A program made the translations under genes and the position numbers. Shown piece by piece: positions 42,186-50,396 of a DNA stretch of 58,170 bases. The number at the start of each line of letters is the position of its first letter. The stretch's first letter is position 1. Source of the DNA: JAIVHA01 sp965367295 (GTDB lineage Bacteria > Pseudomonadota > Gammaproteobacteria > DSM-19610); the NCBI GenBank assembly GCA_965367295.1, contig CBDUHN010000018.1, positions 1-58,170 on the forward strand. Direction: 5' to 3'. The notes beneath the pieces were generated by a model. That model had not been told where the DNA came from, did no database searches, and saw only the letters and a list, made by a program, of their open reading frames with translations.

Positions 42186-44492
42186 ATGTCACAAGGTGCA
42201 ATGGCAAACGCAAGCAACAGCCGCGCGTATGCGCTTGAGCGGCGCAAGGCCTTATCGGCTGGTGGCAAGGCTGCGTTGAAAAACCAGAGCAGGGTAGCGG
42301 AGCAGTCTGCCGGCGCTTCCCGCACCAAAGGTATTACATCACCACAGTCGGTCAGTCACGCACCTGCCGTTTCTCGTACGCCTTCGGACAACAGCGCCCG
42401 GTCCGCTTCCCTGGCACGGCGCAAGGCCATGTCCAGTCGCGGAAAAATGGCGGTTGACAGCCGGGATCGTGTGCGTACTGCACCGACTCCTCGTCAACCG
42501 CAGGCCACAACAGTTGATACACCTGCCACCGAACGCGTGAAGGCGGATTGCGGATGTGGTTGCGGTGGTGCAAGCAAGGCCGAAATCAGCAGTGCCCCGG
42601 CGACTGCCGCGTTGAAAGGCGGCGGTAATCGGGCGGCCCGAGTACGCAATACCCGGCGCCCGGTGAATGCTTCCAGTACCGCCAAAGTGGCCGCATTGGC
42701 ACGCCGCAAGGCGCTGTCATCCCGAGGTAAGGCCGGTATGAGCAGCAGTGGAATGAGCGAGGCCCAGGCCGCCCGGGCCAGCAATCCAAGGCTTTCGGGG
42801 CGAGAACTGGCGCAGGTAATACGCGAACAACGCAGTCGACGCGGAGGTGCCGGCCAGAAAAAATCGGCACCCTGTGGTCGCCAGCGCAAATCAAAAAATG
42901 TCGCCGTCGGGGCAGCCCAGGATACACCCTGGAAAGTCGGTGCCAGTGAGACATCCAGCGGTCAGACCGTAACCGGTACGATGGTGGGTCGTCATATCGG
43001 TATGACGGGTGATGAACCGAGCACCTGCCGCTCCATCACCGGTACCGAGTATCTGGGCGCGGACATATTTCGCGAGTTCTGCCAGAGCGATCCACAGGCG
43101 AGCGCGGCGAAAAAAGTCACCGTGACCACGACTTCACACGGAAATAATGTCAGCGGTAACCGTATGGGCCGGGCCAGTAATGTCACCGGTAACGAACCCG
43201 GTACCTGCAAGCGTGTTACCGGTGCCGAGTACGTTAGCGCCGAACAGACGCAGGGGTACTGTGGAGAACTGGCAACGAAGTCGCCGCGTAAGGTGTCCAT
43301 GACCGAGACCATGAAGGGTAAAACGGTTACCGGTAATAATGTCGGTCGCTCCGAGAGGGTAACCGGAGACGAGTACGGCATGCGCCGCCTGCTCACCGGT
43401 ACCCAGTACAGCAAGCCGGCTGATATCGGCGATGCTCCGTCCAAGGTCGGCGTCAGCGCCACGCTGCGTGGCGGTAGCGTCACCGGCACCGTGCTCGGCC
43501 GCCGTGATCGTATGACCGGCGACGAGCCGGGCAGTTGCCGCAATATCACCGGCGATGAGTACATCGGCCAGGAACAGTACAGTGAATTCTGCCCAGCCAC
43601 ACCCCAGCCCGAGGACCGCAAGGTGGGTGTTTCCGAGACCCTGGCGGGACGTATCGTTACCGGCAGCCTGGCAGGACGTTCGCGCCATGTTACCGGTGAT
43701 GAACCGGGAACCTGCAAGGCCGTCACCGGAACGCCGTATGCGGGGGGCGAACAATATCGGGAATACTGCGAGTCCTCGCAGATGGTACAAGCACAGGCGC
43801 GCATGCAACCCGCCACGAAAACCTGGGGCAAGCCCATGACAGGACAACAGCCTGGCATCGGTGGCCACTTGACGGGAGCGGCTAAAGGGGTCTGTGAAAC
43901 CGTCAGCGGTACGCCCTATGTGGGTGCTGATCAGGTGGCTGATGCTTGTCCTGCCACGGCGGCAGAACCGAATAGCCCGGATTTCCCCCAGTTGCTGGGA
44001 CAGACCCCCTGGGGTGAGTTCAGCGTAACTACGCCGGCTCATGCCTCGCAGCAGGAAAAAATGCCTTCACAGGTCACTGGATCACAGTCCGAACGCGGTG
44101 ACATCACCGGGCCATTCGGTATGGCAACAGGCAAGGTAACCGGTACGGAACAGGCACGTTTTGATCGTCCGCGATTAGAGCCCGAAGTGCCATCCACGGC
44201 GGAAACTCTCCATGGCCGCGTCAAGTCCCGTATCACCGGTGAAGGAATGGATGCCGGTCAGAGAATCACCGGCGATGACTGGGATAGAGGTGATCATGTG
44301 ACCGGTACGGAAGGTGCGTCTGCGACACGGCGTAATCCTACCCTTCGCGGCGGTACTACGGGGGCCATGCCGGCGCGCGCCGCCATGGTGCGTCCCGTGG
44401 ATGTACCGGAACCGGTCAGCAAGGTTACAGGCGGCAGTGGCAATACCGAAAAAGGCTCCCTGATCACCTATTCCGGCGGCGCACGCGGTTAA
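42186..44492 (+). CDS. csoS2: Carboxysome scaffold protein CsoS2
   Basis: This 768-residue, largely disordered scaffold links RuBisCO to the shell. The N-terminal domain has basic RuBisCO-binding peptides: LERRKALSAGGKAAL (about residue 17), LARRKAMSSRGKMAV (about 77) and LARRKALSSRGKAGM (about 170), plus REQRSRRGG. The middle region has about six repeats built around VTGxxxGRxxxMTGDEPGxC and TGxxYxGxEQ with paired Cys. The C-terminal region (from about residue 600) has ITGPFGMATGKVTGTE and ends in the conserved LITYSGGARG. A run of six A at 44056-44061 lies at the middle/C-terminal junction. Confidence 0.97.
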   Translation: MSQGAMANASNSRAYALERRKALSAGGKAALKNQSRVAEQSAGASRTKGITSPQSVSHAPAVSRTPSDNSARSASLARRKAMSSRGKMAVDSRDRVRTAPTPRQPQATTVDTPATERVKADCGCGCGGASKAEISSAPATAALKGGGNRAARVRNTRRPVNASSTAKVAALARRKALSSRGKAGMSSSGMSEAQAARASNPRLSGRELAQVIREQRSRRGGAGQKKSAPCGRQRKSKNVAVGAAQDTPWKVGASETSSGQTVTGTMVGRHIGMTGDEPSTCRSITGTEYLGADIFREFCQSDPQASAAKKVTVTTTSHGNNVSGNRMGRASNVTGNEPGTCKRVTGAEYVSAEQTQGYCGELATKSPRKVSMTETMKGKTVTGNNVGRSERVTGDEYGMRRLLTGTQYSKPADIGDAPSKVGVSATLRGGSVTGTVLGRRDRMTGDEPGSCRNITGDEYIGQEQYSEFCPATPQPEDRKVGVSETLAGRIVTGSLAGRSRHVTGDEPGTCKAVTGTPYAGGEQYREYCESSQMVQAQARMQPATKTWGKPMTGQQPGIGGHLTGAAKGVCETVSGTPYVGADQVADACPATAAEPNSPDFPQLLGQTPWGEFSVTTPAHASQQEKMPSQVTGSQSERGDITGPFGMATGKVTGTEQARFDRPRLEPEVPSTAETLHGRVKSRITGEGMDAGQRITGDDWDRGDHVTGTEGASATRRNPTLRGGTTGAMPARAAMVRPVDVPEPVSKVTGGSGNTEKGSLITYSGGARG

Positions 44493-44516
44493 CCCTAACG
44501 AGTATTGGTCACGATT

Positions 44517-46028
44517 ATGCTTCGTAACGCTCATCAAGCTCTTCCAGCACGCAGCCGGCCTGCCGGTACCGCGCCCCTGCGGCGTCCGGGTGCAGTGGGT
44601 GAGCAGGCGACAGGTTTGCGCAGTGTGTTATCCCAGGTCGGGCACCCGTTGTGCCGGGCTGAGGAGAACGCGAATCTGCATCGTTACGAAAACAGGACCA
44701 AACAGGCATTCGATGCCATCGTGCCGACACTCAAGGAGATTTCGGCCATACAGCACGAACGTGATTTTGATGAGCAGGCGCAACGTATCGCCCGAAAGCG
44801 ACTGGGCTTCGATCTGCCCGCTGGCATTCTGGCGAAGGCCTGGGTGGAACAGCTGGATATGCGGCGCCTGTATGCCTGGTGCGTGTTTTATACCTACCGC
44901 CGTTTCTGCGATGAATTCTTTACAGCTGACCCGTTGGCTGGGGATGGATCCGGGGATTTTGACGCGTTTCTGCAGGACTGCGGGTTCCATACTCTGGATA
45001 TCTCGCCCTGTGCGGATGGCCGTCTGGCTCACCTGGTGCGTTATGTGCTGCGTATGCCGTCGCGTGCGGTACGTCGCAAATCATATGCCGGGGCGATGTT
45101 CGATGTCGAAGACAGCATCCAGAAATGGGTGGAAATCGAGTTGATGCGTTTTCGCGAGGGTAGACCCAACATGGCGGATACGCCCACCCGTTACCTGAAA
45201 GTGGTGGCCTATCACTTTAGTTCTGGCGATCCGGATCACGAAGGCTGTGCGGCCCACGGTTCCGACATGCGTAAGGCGGCACAGGCAGGACTGGAGCGCC
45301 TGACAAGCTTCCGTCAGGCCATCGAAAACAGTTTCTGTTGTGGTGCATCCATAGATCTGTTGCTGATCGGTGTGGATACCGACACAGATTCAATACGGGT
45401 GCACGTACCTGATGGCGATGGCCAGATGGAACTGGATCGCTATGTTGATTCGCAGACCATTTACGGAGAAACGACGTGGATGAGTGCGCCTGAGGCGATT
45501 CGTTCAATCGAATCATCTATTCATGAGTGCTCACCGGAAGTGGCGGCAGGCATGGTGAAGTTGATCACGCGCCTGGTCGAGAACAACCTGTCACAGATTG
45601 ATTATGTGCTTGCCCATTATGGTGAACGTTATCCCGATATCGGTCATGCAGAGCGCTTCATTGGTGCCGGTGTAGGTTTCGAGGATATCCAGCTGCGCAA
45701 TCTGATGTACTTCGCCTACCTCGATACCGTTGAGGAAGGTGCGGCGGACCTGGATGTCGGTATCAAGATTTTCAAAGGCCTGAACGTGGTTCGCGGGCTT
45801 CCGGTACCGGTGGTTGTACGGTTCGATTATCACGGGCAGGTTCCCGGTGCGCGAGAGCGGGCGGTGCAGCGCTGCGGGCGCGTGGCCCAGGCATTGTCCG
45901 ATCGCTATGCGGATCTGTGTCGCGATGGTCTGTTACATGTATTGCAGGTGGCGCATGACTGTGATGGCGATGGGCCAATTGAGATTTTTGACTGCTCCGT
46001 GAATGCGCGTCATGTGGAGGGTCGCTAA
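44517..46028 (+). CDS. csoSCA: Carboxysomal carbonic anhydrase CsoSCA
   Basis: This 503-residue epsilon/beta-like carbonic anhydrase converts bicarbonate to CO2 inside the shell. It has the catalytic CADGR (Cys-x-Asp-x-Arg), and the His of YHFSSGDPD lies 11 residues before the Cys of HEGC, matching the zinc ligand spacing of CsoSCA. A short basic, Pro-rich N-terminus (RSRPAGTAPLRRPG) may anchor it to RuBisCO or the shell. The ATG at 44517 is used; the frame opens at a TTG at 44505. It is also known as CsoS3. Confidence 0.95.
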   Translation: MLRNAHQALPARSRPAGTAPLRRPGAVGEQATGLRSVLSQVGHPLCRAEENANLHRYENRTKQAFDAIVPTLKEISAIQHERDFDEQAQRIARKRLGFDLPAGILAKAWVEQLDMRRLYAWCVFYTYRRFCDEFFTADPLAGDGSGDFDAFLQDCGFHTLDISPCADGRLAHLVRYVLRMPSRAVRRKSYAGAMFDVEDSIQKWVEIELMRFREGRPNMADTPTRYLKVVAYHFSSGDPDHEGCAAHGSDMRKAAQAGLERLTSFRQAIENSFCCGASIDLLLIGVDTDTDSIRVHVPDGDGQMELDRYVDSQTIYGETTWMSAPEAIRSIESSIHECSPEVAAGMVKLITRLVENNLSQIDYVLAHYGERYPDIGHAERFIGAGVGFEDIQLRNLMYFAYLDTVEEGAADLDVGIKIFKGLNVVRGLPVPVVVRFDYHGQVPGARERAVQRCGRVAQALSDRYADLCRDGLLHVLQVAHDCDGDGPIEIFDCSVNARHVEGR

Positions 46029-46286
46029 ATGAAGATCTGCCTGGTGGAACGACCGCTGGTAGCAACCAATCGCATCGCGGGTATGGAGCATAAGCATCTG
46101 CAGGTAGTCCGTGATGGGAGTTCATCGGCAGTGGCGGTGGATGCGGTTGGATGCAAACCGGGTGACTGGGTGATCTGTGTGGGAAGTTCCGCGGCGCGCG
46201 AGGCCGCCGGCAGCAAGGAATATCCCAGTGATCTGACCATTGTCGGCATCATCGATCATTGGCCACCTGATAACGGAGAAGGCTGA
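46029..46286 (+). CDS. csoS4A: Carboxysome shell pentamer CsoS4A
   Basis: This 85-residue bacterial microcompartment vertex protein forms pentamers at the icosahedral corners. It starts MKICLVERPLVATNRIAGMEHKHLQVV and contains VAVDAVGCKPGDWVICVGSSAAREAAG, the EutN/CcmL pattern. The first codon follows the csoSCA stop directly, and its stop overlaps the csoS4B start, so expression is coupled. Confidence 0.97.
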   Translation: MKICLVERPLVATNRIAGMEHKHLQVVRDGSSSAVAVDAVGCKPGDWVICVGSSAAREAAGSKEYPSDLTIVGIIDHWPPDNGEG

Positions 46287-46570
46287 TGGAGATTCTGCAA
46301 GTGGAATCGGCCCTGGTTTGTACCCGCCGCGTGGCCGGATTACAGGCAATCAGCCTGCGCGTACTGCGGTCGGTGAGTGGCAAACAACAGGTGGCGGTGG
46401 ACCCGATCGGCGCTCGGGAAGGTAACTGGGTATTCACCGTTAGCGGGTCGGCTGCACGATACGCAGCAGGGGATTTCGATATTCTCACCGATCTCACGAT
46501 CGGCGGCATTATCGATCGGTGGGAACCGGACCAGCCAGCTACGGAGATGGCGGGACGTACCCCGGATTGA
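46286..46570 (+). CDS. csoS4B: Carboxysome shell pentamer CsoS4B
   Basis: This 94-residue paralogue of CsoS4A carries MEILQVESALVCTRRVAGLQ and VAVDPIGAREGNWVFTVSGSAARYAAG, followed by DLTIGGIIDRWEPD. It is the second vertex protein and lets the shell close. Its start overlaps the csoS4A stop (TGATG). The C-terminal tail is short and variable as usual. Confidence 0.96.
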   Translation: MEILQVESALVCTRRVAGLQAISLRVLRSVSGKQQVAVDPIGAREGNWVFTVSGSAARYAAGDFDILTDLTIGGIIDRWEPDQPATEMAGRTPD

Positions 46571-46611
46571 GAGAACTTTGTTAAACAATGCAGTCAACAG
46601 GAGACATGAAG

Positions 46612-46932
46612 ATGGCAAGTGAAAACTACGGCATCGCACTGGGTATGATTGAAACGCGCGGGCTGGTGCCCGCCATCGAAGCGGCAGACGCCATGACCAA
46701 GGCTGCCGAGGTCAGGCTGATAAGCCGGGAATTTGTGGGTGGCGGCTATGTCACCGTAATGGTTCGTGGCGAAACCGGGGCAGTTAACGCCGCGGTGCGT
46801 GCCGGGGCCGATGCCTGCGAGCGCGTCGGCGATGGTCTGGTGGCTGCGCACATCATTGCGCGTCCGCATCGCGAGGTTGAGCCGGTGCTGGAAATTAATT
46901 CAGGGTCCGCGACCACGAAGCGGGCGTCGTGA
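46612..46932 (+). CDS. csoS1: Carboxysome shell hexamer CsoS1 (first copy)
   Basis: This 106-residue single-BMC-domain protein forms the hexagonal facets. It opens MASENYGIALGMIETRGLVPAIEAADAM and keeps HIIARPHREVEPVL at the end of the fold, followed by a short tail INSGSATTKRAS. ATG 46612 matches the family start; the upstream ATG at 46606 is also close to the AGGAG site. It is nearly identical in protein sequence to the next gene, with an 83-bp stretch of almost identical DNA. Confidence 0.96.
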   Translation: MASENYGIALGMIETRGLVPAIEAADAMTKAAEVRLISREFVGGGYVTVMVRGETGAVNAAVRAGADACERVGDGLVAAHIIARPHREVEPVLEINSGSATTKRAS

Positions 46933-46968
46933 TTGATTCTTTCTTTTACGTGATACGGAGATGCAAAA

Positions 46969-47283
46969 ATGGCGAATGAAAGTTACGGAATTGCTCTGGG
47001 TATGATCGAAACCCGCGGCCTGGTGCCCGCCATCGAAGCGGCGGATGCCATGACCAAGGCGGCGGAAGTGCGCCTGATCGGTCGTGAGTTTGTCGGCGGC
47101 GGGTATGTAACGGTGCTGGTGCGTGGCGAGACCGGGGCGGTCAATGCGGCAGTGCGTGCCGGGGCCGATGCCTGCGAACGCGTCGGCGATGGTCTGGTGG
47201 CTGCGCACATCATTGCGCGTCCGCATCGCGAGGTGGAACCGGTTCTGCCGACGGGTGGCGACGCCAAGTCCGCAGCTGCCTGA
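46969..47283 (+). CDS. csoS1: Carboxysome shell hexamer CsoS1 (second copy)
   Basis: This is the second 104-residue BMC facet protein: MANESYGIALGMIETRGLVPAIEAADAM, then VRLIGREFVGGGYVTVLVRG with the pore-lining segment, ending PTGGDAKSAAA. Its core differs from the first copy at only a few residues (for example IGR instead of ISR). Which of CsoS1A, B or C each corresponds to cannot be told from sequence alone. Confidence 0.96.
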   Translation: MANESYGIALGMIETRGLVPAIEAADAMTKAAEVRLIGREFVGGGYVTVLVRGETGAVNAAVRAGADACERVGDGLVAAHIIARPHREVEPVLPTGGDAKSAAA

Positions 47284-47306
47284 AACTACGGGTAAGCCGC
47301 TAGAAC

Positions 47307-47777
47307 ATGTTTGCAGCACGGCCTGATCAGAAGGTTCTCGGATATCTGGGAAGGGCACTCAGCCTGGAACTTTCCGCTGTTCAGCAGTACAGCACCCAGG
47401 CGCGACTGGTCGCGTCCTGGGGGCTGAGCGAGGCAGCGGCCAGTTTGCGTAAAGAGGCAGAAGAGGAGCTGCAGCATGCGGATCGGATCATCGAGCGGAT
47501 GCTGGCCATTGGTGTTGCGCCCAACGGTTCGCAATTGCGTCCGGTCAGGATTGGGTCTGATCTCTCCGCGTTGTTGCTGATCAACCGGCAATTCGAAGCG
47601 GAAGTGATTCACCTGTATCTGGTGGCTTCCCGTCATTGCTCAGCGGTGGGCGATCATGACAACCGGCTGTTTTTCGAAGGGTTGCTCAGGGAGGAGCAAC
47701 TACACCTCGATGAACTCGATGCCTGGTTGAGTCGTTTGCAACAGATGCCGACAGAGCGCATGCGTGGCAGTCGATGA
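47307..47777 (+). CDS. Bacterioferritin-like protein of the cso operon
   Basis: This 156-residue four-helix protein has ferritin-like metal ligands: LSLELSAVQQYSTQARL, EAEEELQHADRIIERM and a later REEQLHLDELDAWL. It is shorter than true bacterioferritin and is a regular member of alpha-carboxysome operons; its role there is not settled (iron or redox homeostasis has been suggested). It follows csoS1 with a 23-bp gap. Confidence 0.9.
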   Translation: MFAARPDQKVLGYLGRALSLELSAVQQYSTQARLVASWGLSEAAASLRKEAEEELQHADRIIERMLAIGVAPNGSQLRPVRIGSDLSALLLINRQFEAEVIHLYLVASRHCSAVGDHDNRLFFEGLLREEQLHLDELDAWLSRLQQMPTERMRGSR

Positions 47778-47823
47778 CGAACAAGTGATTCAGTCGTATA
47801 TCCATGGCTGAAAGGAGAGACCG

Positions 47824-48087
47824 ATGATGGTAACAGAGTGGCGGGAACGGGTACGTCCCTCGCGTCTGGAAAAACGCTATGATTTCGATGACTATGAGGA
47901 ATTGCGTGCATTTCTTGATGATGCTGCGGACCTGTCGGAAGAAAAAGGCCTGTATCCGGATATCGGTTTCGGGCGTACCTATGCGAGTTTTACCATTCAT
48001 GCCGATGAAGGCAGTGCGCAGCTGACCGAGCAACAGCGTGAATTTGCGGCGCTGCTGGATACGCTGGATACGGCCAGACAGGCTTGA
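47824..48087 (+). CDS. Carboxysomal RuBisCO assembly factor acRAF (PCD-like)
   Basis: This 87-residue protein is related to pterin-4a-carbinolamine dehydratase. It contains RLEKRYDFDDYEELRAFLDDAADLSEEKGLYPDIGFG and YASFTIHADE but lacks the usual HHPE catalytic histidine motif; such PCD-like genes in cso operons encode the acRAF chaperone for RuBisCO assembly. GAAAGGAGA lies before the ATG. It ends 13 bp before mcdA. Confidence 0.88.
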   Translation: MMVTEWRERVRPSRLEKRYDFDDYEELRAFLDDAADLSEEKGLYPDIGFGRTYASFTIHADEGSAQLTEQQREFAALLDTLDTARQA

Positions 48088-48100
48088 GAGGTCACCGGTC

Positions 48101-48742
48101 ATGCCGATCATAGCGCTGGTCGGTAACAAGGGCGGGGCAGGTAAAACCACGCTATGCATCAATCTGGCAAGCGGATTGTATCGGCGGGATTCCACATTGT
48201 TATTGGATGCCGATCCACAGCGTTCATCCTTGCAATGGCGTGAAATAGCCGGTCGTGATGGCCTGGTCGAAGTGGTTGATACTGTGGATGGTGTGCAGAA
48301 TGCCGTTCACCGGTACCGGGATGAATACCGCTATCTGGTGATAGATTGTCCGCCTTCGGTGCAATCGGATCAGACCCGGGAGGCGCTGGCCTGCAGTGAC
48401 ATAGCGGTGATACCGGTATTGCCTTCCCCCCTGGATCTGTGGGCCAGTGTACGTGTCGAGCAGGAGCTGGAATGGGTGCGATCGGTTAATCCTGGCATAC
48501 GGCCACTACTGGTGATCAACCAACTTGAAGCCAGAACCCGTTTGTCACGCTTGATGCATGACGCCCTTGCCGAAATCACATTGCCTGTTGCCACGACTGC
48601 GATCAAGAGGCGCATGGCGTATCGTAATGCAATGCTCGAGGGCCGCAGTGTGCTGGATGCCGGTGCGGCAGCCGGTAGTGCCGCGGCCGAGATCAAACAA
48701 TTAATAGATGAACTGGTGAGTGGTCATGACGAGCAAAGATAA
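48101..48742 (+). CDS. mcdA: Carboxysome-positioning ATPase McdA (ParA family)
   Basis: This 213-residue ParA-type ATPase has a deviant Walker A NKGGAGKTT (residues 8-16) retaining the signature Lys, DADPQRSS and VIDCPPSVQ. It binds the nucleoid and, with McdB, spaces carboxysomes along the cell. The ATG at 48101 starts PIIALVGNKGG directly; the open frame upstream overlaps acRAF and is rejected. The stop overlaps the mcdB start. Confidence 0.92.
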   Translation: MPIIALVGNKGGAGKTTLCINLASGLYRRDSTLLLDADPQRSSLQWREIAGRDGLVEVVDTVDGVQNAVHRYRDEYRYLVIDCPPSVQSDQTREALACSDIAVIPVLPSPLDLWASVRVEQELEWVRSVNPGIRPLLVINQLEARTRLSRLMHDALAEITLPVATTAIKRRMAYRNAMLEGRSVLDAGAAAGSAAAEIKQLIDELVSGHDEQR

Positions 48743-48932
48743 GACTGGCGAACAACTGGTTGCTTCCATACGAAAAAGCAAATCCGGAGAGGTGGCGCGC
48801 AAGACTGCAACGCCCCGTACCACTCGCAAACCGGCTGCTGCGACATCGACACGTACCGCTGCGCGGCAAGCAACGGCAGAACAGGTACAGCAGGACCGCT
48901 ATCACTTTGGCCGTCGAGTCTGGCCGGATTGA
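48726..48932 (+). CDS. mcdB: Carboxysome-positioning adaptor McdB (alpha type)
   Basis: This 68-residue, basic, Thr/Ala-rich and probably disordered protein ends FGRRVWPD. The C-terminal Trp motif is the hallmark of alpha-McdB proteins, needed to attach to carboxysomes, and the N-terminal basic part (TSKDKTGEQLVASIRKSKSG) contacts McdA. It overlaps mcdA by 17 bases. ATG 48726 is used; a GTG at 48720 is an alternative. It is the last gene of the operon. Confidence 0.9.
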   Translation: MTSKDKTGEQLVASIRKSKSGEVARKTATPRTTRKPAAATSTRTAARQATAEQVQQDRYHFGRRVWPD

Positions 48933-49035
48933 GCCAGAGCGGATAAATTGCCCGCGATAGTATGGATATTGGCAGTATTAGGAAAATTGATATAGGGTGT
49001 GGTGACGGAATGCCATGGCAAGCCTTGCGGTATGA

Positions 49036-49303
49036 TAGGGCCTGTTCCCCCTAATCCAATCGGCTCTGCTGGGCCTCTGTTTCCCTCCAGCAAGGCAGAA
49101 TGAACGAGGTGAAGTCATTCTACAGGAGCGAATGATAACGCCGCTGGGCGGAGCAGAGACCCGGCCCTTCGGGTTGCGTCTGAAAAAGCGCCACTCTGCG
49201 TGGCTCCTCGTTCATCTGGAATCACCAAATTTCTCTCCTCGCGTCTTGATTGGCGCTTTTTCAGGCGCAACAGCGCCGATTGGATTAGGGTGAACAGGCC
49301 CTA
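49036..49303. mobile_element. 268-bp MITE-like inverted-repeat element downstream of mcdB
   Basis: The terminal inverted repeats are 33 bp with 31 matches: left TAGGGCCTGTTCCCCCTAAT and on to 49068, right ending GGGTGAACAGGCCCTA (49271-49303). A second, inner pair, around CTGAAAAAGCGCCA (to 49193) and TGGCGCTTTTTCAG (from 49251), folds the centre. The left part shares CTGCTGG...CCAGCAAGGCA with the element at 40043-40140. It has no coding frame. It separates mcdB from cbbR, and the interval 48933-49326 holds nothing else. Confidence 0.75.
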
Positions 49304-49326
49304 AATTAAGAAGTAGAGAGGTTACA

Positions 49327-50388
49327 ATGTCACCGCCTTTCAGTGAGCCAGGATATACACCACCGTCCGCGATGCCGGAGTACCTGATTCGGCATGCCAC
49401 GTTGCGACAACTGCAGATTTTCGAGGCCAGTGTGCGGCTGGGAAATTTTTCACGTGCGGCCGAAGAATTGTTCGTGACTCAGCCGACGGTTTCCATGCAG
49501 ATCAAAAAACTGACCGATGCACTGGGTCTGCCGCTGTTTGAACAGATCGGGCGCAATGTGCGTCCCACAGAAATCGGGCATGACCTGTACGAATCCTGTC
49601 GGCGGATATTCGAAAATCTGGCCAATCTGGAAATGAAGCTCTCCGAGCACAAGGGTATGAAGCGGGGTCGCCTGCGTCTTGGTGTGGTGACCACAGCCAA
49701 ATATTTTGTGCCGGAAGTATTAGGGGAGTTCTGTCGCCTCTACCCCGGCATTGATGTGGCGCTGAAGGTGTCCAATCGGGACCGTATCATAGAACGGTTC
49801 AATGCCTATGAGGACGACCTCTACATCATGGGTCAGGCCCCGGATGATATCAGGGATCTCGTGTCGTATCCCTTTGCGCCCAACCCACTGGTGGTGATGG
49901 CGCCACGCGATCATCCCCTGGCCGGTGTGAAAAACATCCCGTTATCCCGGATTGCCGAGGAGCCACTGATTCTGCGCGAGCCGGGATCGGGTATACGAGA
50001 TGCAACCCAGCGCCTGTTTGAGCAGCAAGGATTGAAGCCTAAGGTGCGCATGGAACTGGGCAGCAATGAGGCGATCAAGCACGCCGTAGTCGGGGGGCTG
50101 GGTGTTGCGGTGCTGTCATTGCATACGCTGTCGCTGGAAGGGCCGGATGGCCCGGTGGTGCTGCTGGATGTCGAGGATTTCCCGATAATGCGCCAGTGGC
50201 ATCTGGTCTATCCGAAGGGCAAGGAACTGTCGCTGGTGGCCGAAGCATTTCTGGAGTTCTCTCTCGATGTGGAACCGCGCCTGCGCGAAAAAATGAAGGA
50301 GCAATGGCCGGGAATGGCGGATACCCTGGCAGCCGCTGAACCTGCGGGCAAGGTCCTGGAGAAAGCCAGGTCCAAGGTCAGGGGCTGA
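49327..50388 (+). CDS. cbbR: LysR-family CO2-fixation regulator CbbR
   Basis: This 353-residue LysR protein has a helix-turn-helix in residues 20-80 (HATLRQLQIFEASVRLGNFSRAAEELFVTQPTVSMQIKKL, read in parts), then LRLGVVTTAKYFVPEVLGEFCRLYPGIDVALKVSNRD, characteristic of CbbR effector domains that sense RuBP or other Calvin-cycle metabolites. It lies downstream of the cso operon rather than divergent from cbbL. The C-terminus is extended by a Glu/Lys-rich tail. Likely targets are cbbL and possibly dab promoters. Confidence 0.92.
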   Translation: MSPPFSEPGYTPPSAMPEYLIRHATLRQLQIFEASVRLGNFSRAAEELFVTQPTVSMQIKKLTDALGLPLFEQIGRNVRPTEIGHDLYESCRRIFENLANLEMKLSEHKGMKRGRLRLGVVTTAKYFVPEVLGEFCRLYPGIDVALKVSNRDRIIERFNAYEDDLYIMGQAPDDIRDLVSYPFAPNPLVVMAPRDHPLAGVKNIPLSRIAEEPLILREPGSGIRDATQRLFEQQGLKPKVRMELGSNEAIKHAVVGGLGVAVLSLHTLSLEGPDGPVVLLDVEDFPIMRQWHLVYPKGKELSLVAEAFLEFSLDVEPRLREKMKEQWPGMADTLAAAEPAGKVLEKARSKVRG

Positions 50389-50396
50389 TCCAGCGC

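Noticed and set aside
42950..43900. DNA repeat array in csoS2
   Set aside because: Similarity is at protein level (VTGxxxGR repeats) with divergent codons, as expected for the CsoS2 middle region.
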